NCBI GenBank assembly: GCA_023245725.1
Contig: JAHFJU010000047.1
Coordinates: forward strand, 1-11,512
Origin: Candidatus Peregrinibacteria bacterium
Lineage (GTDB): Bacteria; Patescibacteriota; Gracilibacteria; UBA1369; UM-FILTER-53-11
Direction: 5' to 3'
DNA: 11,512 nucleotides
A program made the position numbers and the translations under genes. Below are positions 7,743 through 11,512 of this stretch, one piece after another (positions within the stretch are counted from its first letter, which is position 1; every line of letters begins with the position of its first letter). Under the pieces are notes generated by a model. That model worked only from the letters and a program-made list of their open reading frames with translations. It made no database searches and had not been told where the DNA came from.

Positions 7743-7748
7743 CTTAAT
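7743..7748 (+). promoter_or_regulatory. -10-like hexamer CTTAAT of the HTH gene
   Basis: CTTAAT ends nine bases before ATG 7758, identical in sequence and position to the element before the glutamate dehydrogenase gene. GAGGAG at 7728-7733 lies about 24 bases from the start, too far for a Shine-Dalgarno sequence. Confidence 0.4.
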
Positions 7749-7757
7749 AAACTAATT

Positions 7758-8303
7758 ATGGATACTCAAGAACTCATTACGATTATTCAAGCGGCGCAGA
7801 TATCTGGAAAATCGATTCAAACGATGAGACGAATGATCAAGCAGAAAAAACTCCGAGTCAAGAAGCAAAAAACTCCACAAGGTTTTAACTATCTAATAGT
7901 AAAAACTTCTCTAGATGAATTAATGAATGACGCTCATTCTAAAGCCTTTTTTAATGACTACCCATCAACTCCGGTTACTCAGCAGCAAAATCCTATTAAT
8001 CAGCAAACACAAGAGAGAAGTGCGCCTATAATTACCCAAGCTGAACAGGCGACTACATACGAAATGCCTACCCAAGAGACTACCCGAGAACACCGTTCGA
8101 TTAATCAAGAATTAATAGATGAGTTTCGTGGAGAGGTTGGCAAATTTAATACGACTATTCAAAAGATGATTGAACAGAGTCAAAGCGATAAACAAAACTT
8201 CTTTGACCTTATCAAAACTTTTCAAGATCGGGTAATCGTTTTAGAAAATCAAATAAAACAACTCGAAGCACCTAAACCATCTTGGTGGAAAGTTTGGAAA
8301 TAG
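7758..8303 (+). CDS. MerR-like HTH protein with coiled coil and aromatic C-terminal tail
   Basis: This 181-residue protein has three parts. Residues 5-60 look like a winged MerR/excisionase-type helix-turn-helix: ITIIQAAQISGKS, then QTMRRMIKQKKLR as recognition helix, then TPQGFNYLI as wing. Residues 66-112 are a Gln/Thr/Pro-rich, probably disordered linker. Residues 113-171 form a predicted amphipathic coiled coil ending in LENQIKQLE. The protein ends in a short tail, PKPSWWKVWK. HTH-coiled coil-aromatic tail layouts occur in plasmid-associated and Gram-positive regulators (family knowledge, not a match I can verify), where they suit DNA-binding oligomers. Function is otherwise unknown. The palindromes upstream could be its own operators. 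The start is the first ATG in frame, behind a CTTAAT hexamer. Confidence 0.85.
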   Translation: MDTQELITIIQAAQISGKSIQTMRRMIKQKKLRVKKQKTPQGFNYLIVKTSLDELMNDAHSKAFFNDYPSTPVTQQQNPINQQTQERSAPIITQAEQATTYEMPTQETTREHRSINQELIDEFRGEVGKFNTTIQKMIEQSQSDKQNFFDLIKTFQDRVIVLENQIKQLEAPKPSWWKVWK

Positions 8304-8390
8304 TTTTTTCACATAATGCAGTTCATTACCAAAACGCAAAATCGACAAATTGACAACTAAAGACGCCTAACTTGGCCTTACTTTTTTTGT

Positions 8391-8400
8391 CTGTCGACAG
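8391..8400. promoter_or_regulatory. Palindrome CTGTCGACAG upstream of glutamate dehydrogenase
   Basis: A perfect ten-base palindrome follows a run of seven T residues and ends 41 bases before the chosen gdhA start. It could be an operator dyad for gdhA. As a ten-base palindrome it may also be chance. Confidence 0.3.
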
Positions 8401-8426
8401 TAATGTGTTTACGTTATTTTTTAGTC

Positions 8427-8432
8427 CTTAAT
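8427..8432 (+). promoter_or_regulatory. -10-like hexamer CTTAAT of glutamate dehydrogenase
   Basis: CTTAAT ends nine bases before ATG 8442. Its position supports 8442 as the start, because an upstream in-frame ATG at 8403 would lie ahead of this element. Confidence 0.4.
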
Positions 8433-8441
8433 TTCATCTGT

Positions 8442-9704
8442 ATGTCATTTTTCGATAATACGCTTGCACTCATCGATAAAGCATCGAGCATCATGCACCT
8501 GGGCGCAGGAGCAAAGAGCATTTTGAGTAATCCTGATCGCATAATTCAAGTTAGCGTTCCAGTAAAAATGGACTCAGGAGAGGTAAAAGTTTTCACTGGT
8601 TTTAGAGTGCAACACTGCAATTTACCTGGCCCGTACAAAGGAGGAATTCGCTACCACCAAGATGTCAACATGGAAGAAGTAAAAGCACTAGCAACACTCA
8701 TGACATTTAAGTGTTCTGTCGTGGGCATTCCACTCGGAGGAGGAAAGGGCGGCATCATAGTAAATCCTAAAGAATTATCAAAACGAGAGCTCGAAGCAAT
8801 GACTCGAGGTTACGCAGAAGCGATTGCACAATTTGTTGGACCGACCATCGACGTACCAGCTCCAGACGTTAATACAGACGGACAAATTATGGCATGGTTC
8901 GCTGACGAGTACTCAAAAGTTAAAGGGGGCGAGAATTTGCCTGGGGTAGTCACTGGTAAGCCGCTAGCATACGGAGGCTCACTTGGCCGCGATAAGGCGA
9001 CTGCTCAAGGTGGCTTTTACGTTCTCGATGAAGTTATGAAACAAAAAGGCCTTGATGCGAAAAAAACTCGGGTAGTCATTCAAGGTTTTGGAAACGCGGG
9101 TAGTCATTGCGCAGAAATTCTTGATAAGGCGGGCTACAAAGTAGTTGCAGTATCAGACTCTAAAGGCGGAATCTATTGCGCAGACGGAATACACGTGACA
9201 AATGCCCTAAGCTGCAAATTCGAGAAGGGGAGTATACAAGAATGCCAAGACGTTAGCATGACGGCTGGTCAAAAATGCGAACGTATAACCAACGAGCAGT
9301 TATTGGAGTTAGAATGCGATATTCTCGTGTTATCAGCACTTGAGAACCAGGTGAATAGTCAAAATGTAAATAATGTTAAGGCGAAGATGATTTTAGAGCT
9401 TGCAAACGGCCCAACTACAACAGAGGCTGATGAAGTTTTGAAACAAAAGGGGATTGTTGTTATTCCAGATATTCTTGCAAACGCAGGAGGAGTAACTGTC
9501 AGCTACTTTGAACTCGTTCAAAATCAGGCAAACTTCTACTGGAGCGCAGAAGAAGTCGAGACTCGATTAAAAGAGATCATGGTTAAATCGTGGAACAGGG
9601 TTGATGAAATGCACACAAAGTTCAACACAACATACAGAATGGGAGCATTTATTTCGGCATTTGATAGGCTTGATCAAATTATGAAGGTTCGTGGAATCGT
9701 ATAA
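8442..9704 (+). CDS. gdhA: Glutamate dehydrogenase (hexameric Glu/Leu/Phe/Val family)
   Basis: This 420-residue protein catalyses, by family, the reversible NAD(P)-dependent deamination of glutamate to 2-oxoglutarate and ammonium in the cytosol. The N-terminal dimerisation/substrate domain carries PYKGGIR (Lys66), TFK (Lys90), PLGGGKGG with the catalytic Lys102, and PAPDVNT with Asp142. The Rossmann domain has GFGNAG at 215-220. NAGG (347-350) and the following SYFELVQN complete the family signature. Length matches the usual 410-450. An in-frame ATG 13 codons earlier (8403) would add MCLRYFLVLNFIC, which has no counterpart in the family, so 8442 is preferred. Cofactor specificity cannot be settled by eye. 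It is probably monocistronic: own -10-like element, and a strong terminator 31 bases after its TAA. A close relative (Leu or Phe dehydrogenase) is less likely given length and motifs. Confidence 0.95.
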   Translation: MSFFDNTLALIDKASSIMHLGAGAKSILSNPDRIIQVSVPVKMDSGEVKVFTGFRVQHCNLPGPYKGGIRYHQDVNMEEVKALATLMTFKCSVVGIPLGGGKGGIIVNPKELSKRELEAMTRGYAEAIAQFVGPTIDVPAPDVNTDGQIMAWFADEYSKVKGGENLPGVVTGKPLAYGGSLGRDKATAQGGFYVLDEVMKQKGLDAKKTRVVIQGFGNAGSHCAEILDKAGYKVVAVSDSKGGIYCADGIHVTNALSCKFEKGSIQECQDVSMTAGQKCERITNEQLLELECDILVLSALENQVNSQNVNNVKAKMILELANGPTTTEADEVLKQKGIVVIPDILANAGGVTVSYFELVQNQANFYWSAEEVETRLKEIMVKSWNRVDEMHTKFNTTYRMGAFISAFDRLDQIMKVRGIV

Positions 9705-9735
9705 TAAGCAGAGCGGCGAATGGAAATAGAAGTCA

Positions 9736-9767
9736 AAAAAGGTGGAGTCGAAAGACACCACCTTTTT
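9736..9767 (+). terminator. Rho-independent terminator after glutamate dehydrogenase
   Basis: The arms AAAAAGGTGG-A-GTC and GAC-A-CCACCTTTTT form a 13-pair stem with one A-A mismatch, capped by the tetraloop GAAA (9750-9753) and ending in five T. It separates gdhA from yqeY. An in-frame upstream ATG for yqeY (9720) would lie before this terminator, which argues against it. Confidence 0.85.
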
Positions 9768-9809
9768 ACTTTCTCAGAAGTTTCGACTACTCTGTATTCG
9801 ATTTATTCA

Positions 9810-9815
9810 CTTACT
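9810..9815 (+). promoter_or_regulatory. -10-like hexamer CTTACT of yqeY
   Basis: CTTACT ends nine bases before ATG 9825. It follows the gdhA terminator, so yqeY should have its own short transcript. Confidence 0.4.
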
Positions 9816-9824
9816 CAAAACACT

Positions 9825-10271
9825 ATGCTGCGAGAACAAATTACAAAAGACTTACTCGACGGAATGAAGGCGAAACAAGATGTAAAAGTCGGCGCGCTCA
9901 GAATGCTTAAAGCAGCAATAATGAAACTTGAGGTTTCAGGCGATGGTAAAAAAGAGGCGAGCGATGAAGACGTTTTGACTTTAGTTAATAAAGAGATAAA
10001 AAGCCGCCGTGATTCTATTGAGGCTTTCAATAAAGGAGGCCGTGAGGATTTGGCAGTAAAAGAAGAGGAGGAGATGAAGTACTTAATGGCCTATATGCCA
10101 GCACAACTTACTGAAGACGAGATTAGAGCAATTGCAAAAGAGGCCATCGCAAATACAGGAGCGACTGCAAAAGGAGACTTCGGAAAAGTAATGGGCGCTA
10201 TGATGCCAAAGGTGAAAGGCAAAGCCGACGGCCAAGTTGTTAGCAAAATAGTAGGGGAGTTGCTTGCGTAA
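9825..10271 (+). CDS. yqeY: YqeY/GatB-like domain protein
   Basis: This 148-residue protein matches the stand-alone YqeY family, about 150 residues long. Landmarks are an all-helical N-terminal half with LRMLKAAI, then KSRRDSIEAFNKGGREDLAVKEEEE and the YMPAQLTEDEI signature, then a C-terminal helical part with MGAMMPKVKGKADG and VVSKIV. The family shares its domain with the C-terminal tail of GatB, the amidotransferase subunit that makes Gln-tRNA or Asn-tRNA. That domain helps tRNA binding there. The exact role of free YqeY is not established, although a tRNA-linked function is often supposed. The start at 9825 gives the family's usual N-terminus and lies after the gdhA terminator. A longer form from 9720 would carry a non-family extension encoded by the terminator. 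It converges on the coiled-coil gene. Confidence 0.93.
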   Translation: MLREQITKDLLDGMKAKQDVKVGALRMLKAAIMKLEVSGDGKKEASDEDVLTLVNKEIKSRRDSIEAFNKGGREDLAVKEEEEMKYLMAYMPAQLTEDEIRAIAKEAIANTGATAKGDFGKVMGAMMPKVKGKADGQVVSKIVGELLA

Positions 10272-10308
10272 AATTGTGGTCAAAAATTTGCCTGGAGCTA
10301 TGGGAATG

Positions 10309-10339
10309 AATAAAGCCTCGCAGAAATGCGGGGCTTATT
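10309..10339. terminator. Shared terminator between convergent yqeY and coiled-coil genes
   Basis: AATAAAGCCTCGCA (10309-10322) and TGCGGGGCTTATT (10327-10339) pair around a GAAA loop, with one bulged A and one G-U pair. The arm ends in A/T runs in both directions, so it can stop transcription from either side. The right arm overlaps the TAA stop (10335-10337) of the minus-strand gene. Confidence 0.75.
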
Positions 10340-10838
10340 TGATTCCAAAGTGAGCAATAATTTTATCGACTTTTTCTTCAATGCTCTCCATACGTATTTC
10401 AAGCGCATCCATTCGCGCTTCAAGCTTACACATACGTTCTTCAAGCATATCCATTCGCGCTTCAAGTTTATTCATTCGTACCTCCAGATCATCTAAACGA
10501 TCCTCAATTTTATCTAAACGTTCCTCAATTTTATCTAGGCGATCCTCTATTTTATCTAAACGATCCTCAATTTTGTCTAAACGTTCCTCAATACGACAAA
10601 CCCTATCTTCAAGTTTAAATAACCGTTGATCTATCTCGCTAAAACGAACCGCGAAAATATCGAGCCGAACGGTAATTTCTTGCATTTGTTTTGATTGCAT
10701 GAGCTGCTCAATACGACAGGTTTCCCAAACCTTAACCATGAAATCCATATGGGCATACGAACGTGTGAGCTCGTTTAGTTGATCTGTAAGCATATCTAAG
10801 TCTGATTTTAGGGCGAAAATAAAATTAGGATTTTTCAT
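10335..10838 (-). CDS. Heptad-repeat coiled-coil protein of unknown function
   Basis: This is a 167-residue protein. Residues 1-55 are mixed and helical. From about 56 to 163 it is an almost unbroken series of seven-residue units of the form L-D-K-I-E-D-R, with Leu/Met/Val at a and Ile/Leu at d. This predicts a long parallel or antiparallel coiled coil of roughly 15 heptads. No signal peptide or membrane segment is present, so it is probably cytosolic. Only Cys41, Cys81 and Cys137 are cysteines. Comparable small proteins are found in many bacteria without an assigned role; similarity searches would be dominated by generic coiled coils. ATG 10838 is preferred over an in-frame TTG at 10859 because a GATACG hexamer sits nine bases upstream of it. 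Stop TAA lies inside the shared terminator. Confidence 0.82.
   Translation of the reverse strand: MKNPNFIFALKSDLDMLTDQLNELTRSYAHMDFMVKVWETCRIEQLMQSKQMQEITVRLDIFAVRFSEIDQRLFKLEDRVCRIEERLDKIEDRLDKIEDRLDKIEERLDKIEDRLDDLEVRMNKLEARMDMLEERMCKLEARMDALEIRMESIEEKVDKIIAHFGIK
10498..10602. repeat. Five tandem 21-base units inside the coiled-coil gene
   Basis: Units begin at 10498, 10519, 10540, 10561 and 10582, with plus-strand consensus CGATCCTCAATTTTATCTAAA. Adjacent copies differ at only a few positions except the last, which has diverged in its second half. Each unit encodes one heptad on the minus strand. More degenerate 21-base periodicity continues leftward to about 10385 (CATTCGCGCTTCAAG copies). 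This indicates growth by tandem duplication. Confidence 0.85.
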
Positions 10839-10847
10839 GATCGAGAG

Positions 10848-10853
10848 CGTATC
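10848..10853 (-). promoter_or_regulatory. -10-like hexamer GATACG of the coiled-coil gene
   Basis: Read on the minus strand, GATACG ends nine bases before ATG 10838. It is the weakest of the set by itself and is called because its position matches the other genes. Confidence 0.3.
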
Positions 10854-11066
10854 AAACAATTATGAACGCACGATGAACGAAAAATGAAATGGAAATTAAG
10901 TGTATAAAAAATCCAAGACAAATTCAATCTGTTAAATGAGTAAAACTTTAAGATAATAGACACCACAAAAAAAAATCTTGTCCGAAGAAATTTTCAAACC
11001 GAAAACTACATACGCTAAAAAAAACATGTAATTAAGACATGACAAAGCATTGATTTGCGAATTTTT

Positions 11067-11153
11067 TGGTGGGCAGGGAGGGATTCGAACCCCCGAAGAC
11101 GTTAAGCCGACAGATTTACAGTCTGTTGCGTTTAGCCACTTCGCTACCTGCCC
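11067..11153 (-). tRNA. tRNA-Tyr (anticodon GTA), CCA encoded
   Basis: This is an 87-base class II tRNA with a long variable arm. Acceptor GGGCAGG pairs with CCTGCCC, and the anticodon loop CTGTAAA gives GTA (complement at 11117-11119). The variable arm lies at about 11094-11108, and the T arm GGGGG/CCCTC-like carries TTCGAAT. Discriminator A and CCA are encoded. It lies 18 bases after tRNA-Thr on the same strand, so the two are probably cotranscribed. Confidence 0.95.
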
Positions 11154-11171
11154 ATAAACTCAAAATATCAA

Positions 11172-11247
11172 TGGAGCCGCTTGTCGGAATCGAACCGACG
11201 ACCCACAGTTTACAAAACTGTTGCTCTACCAGCTGAGCTAAAGCGGC
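11172..11247 (-). tRNA. tRNA-Thr (anticodon TGT), CCA encoded
   Basis: Acceptor GCCGCTT pairs perfectly with AAGCGGC. Anticodon stem ACAGT/ACTGT has loop TTTGTAA (anticodon TGT, complement at 11212-11214). T arm GTCGG/CCGAC has loop TTCGATT. Discriminator T and CCA are encoded. It is the first gene of a minus-strand tRNA pair and diverges from murB with only 38 bases between. Confidence 0.96.
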
Positions 11248-11270
11248 GGATATGCTAAAATTAGCCCGCT

Positions 11271-11276
11271 CATACT
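11271..11276 (+). promoter_or_regulatory. -10-like hexamer CATACT of murB
   Basis: CATACT ends nine bases before ATG 11286, in register with the other genes. An alternative extended -10, TGCTAAAAT at 11253-11261, would give a leader of about 18 bases. Both lie in the narrow gap divergent from tRNA-Thr. Confidence 0.4.
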
Positions 11277-11285
11277 AGCAGACTA

Positions 11286-11512
11286 ATGAATTTTGAAAAG
11301 ATAAAAATTACATTCCCTGAAATTCGCGAGAACGAAGGGCTAAAATCACATTCGACATTTCGGGTTGGGGGAGTTGCCGATCTTTTTTTTGAGGCTCGTA
11401 CAAAAGAATCGCTAATTGGCATTATTGCTTTTGCTTATAACGAAAAAATCCCTTACATACTAATTGGGCGAGGCACAAACTGCCTTTTTACAGACAAAGG
11501 AGTACGCGGACT
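11286..11512 (+). CDS. murB: UDP-N-acetylenolpyruvoylglucosamine reductase MurB, 3'-partial
   Basis: The first 75 codons are present and the rest lies beyond the window. The visible part is the start of the FAD-binding domain: LKSHSTFRVGGVADLFFEA (about 20-38) matches the N-terminal MurB motif usually read as N-T-F-x-V-GG-x-A. ILIGRGTN (about 59-66) matches the LGxGSN flavin-contact motif, followed by LFTDKGVRG. By family, MurB reduces UDP-GlcNAc-enolpyruvate to UDP-MurNAc using NADPH and FAD in the cytosol, the second committed step of peptidoglycan synthesis. Its presence implies the organism makes its own wall precursors. Subtype and C-terminal catalytic residues cannot be judged from this fragment. 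Confidence 0.93.
   Translation, partial: MNFEKIKITFPEIRENEGLKSHSTFRVGGVADLFFEARTKESLIGIIAFAYNEKIPYILIGRGTNCLFTDKGVRG

Larger units (their letters stand above)
7337..7757. other. 421-base non-coding region upstream of the HTH gene
   Basis: I see no supported gene. It contains a weak AT hairpin (7382-7403), a 14-base perfect palindrome (7492-7505), an inverted repeat of CGTGAATT (7509-7542) and a long AT-rich tail. A minimal open frame of nine codons (ATG 7726, stop 7753-7755) ends two bases before the HTH gene. Confidence 0.55.

Noticed and set aside
8403..8441. N-terminal extension of glutamate dehydrogenase
   Set aside because: The 13 extra residues have no family counterpart and would place the CTTAAT box inside the gene.
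9720..9824. N-terminal extension of YqeY by 35 residues
   Set aside because: It would translate through the gdhA terminator; the family N-terminus begins at 9825.
10385..10602. CRISPR-like short repeats
   Set aside because: Units are contiguous without spacers and encode heptads in frame.
10381..10629. 82-codon plus-strand frame rich in Ser/Arg/Ile
   Set aside because: A reverse reading of the 21-base repeats of the coiled-coil gene; repeats open all frames when one frame is open.
7203..11260. ATATGCTAAAA shared by 7203-7213 and 11250-11260 near tRNA genes
   Set aside because: Several 11-base matches are expected by chance in AT-rich DNA of this length, and the two copies sit differently relative to the genes.
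1..11512. UGA recoding to glycine or tryptophan
   Set aside because: No in-frame TGA in long recognisable genes; glycine uses GGN and tryptophan TGG throughout.

Overview
The window looks like a piece of a small-genome bacterium of the Candidate Phyla Radiation (Patescibacteria, perhaps the Peregrinibacteria/Gracilibacteria side). The lineage is an inference from gene style: a very large SLH-domain surface protein, almost no Shine-Dalgarno sequences, isolated single-gene units separated by tRNA genes, and small HTH or coiled-coil proteins of unknown role. The standard genetic code fits. No in-frame TGA occurs in about 1,500 codons of the surface protein or in the full-length dnaJ and glutamate dehydrogenase genes. 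All six visible stop codons are TAA or TAG. All four tRNA genes encode their CCA end.

Layout. Positions 1-4528 (minus) hold the first 1,509 codons of a secreted S-layer-like protein that runs off the left edge. A 650-base non-coding stretch (4529-5178) follows, with nested hairpins and 11-base-phased direct repeats. Then come tRNA-Glu(CTC), dnaJ, a multi-pass membrane protein of unknown function and tRNA-Lys(TTT). A second non-coding stretch (7337-7757) carries palindromes and leads into a gene for a MerR-like HTH/coiled-coil protein. Next are a hexameric-type glutamate dehydrogenase with its own terminator, and a yqeY gene. The yqeY gene converges on a minus-strand gene for a heptad-repeat coiled-coil protein, and the two share one hairpin terminator. 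At the right edge tRNA-Tyr(GTA) and tRNA-Thr(TGT) (minus) diverge from the start of murB (plus, truncated by the window).

Functional picture. This is mostly housekeeping (protein folding, amino-acid metabolism, peptidoglycan precursor synthesis, tRNAs) plus the main cell-surface protein. There is no obvious multi-gene operon: nearly every protein gene seems to have its own promoter.

The most striking signal is shared across genes. All eight protein-coding starts have a -10-like hexamer (TATAAT, CTTAAT, CTTACT, CATACT, GATACG or CTTACG) ending 8-10 bases before the start codon, with no Shine-Dalgarno sequence between. This predicts leaderless, or nearly leaderless, mRNAs across the region. 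Other points to check are the structured non-coding element at 4794-4862, the TAACCTGAAA repeats at 4907-4966, and the HTH protein with an aromatic WWKVW tail behind a palindrome-rich upstream region.
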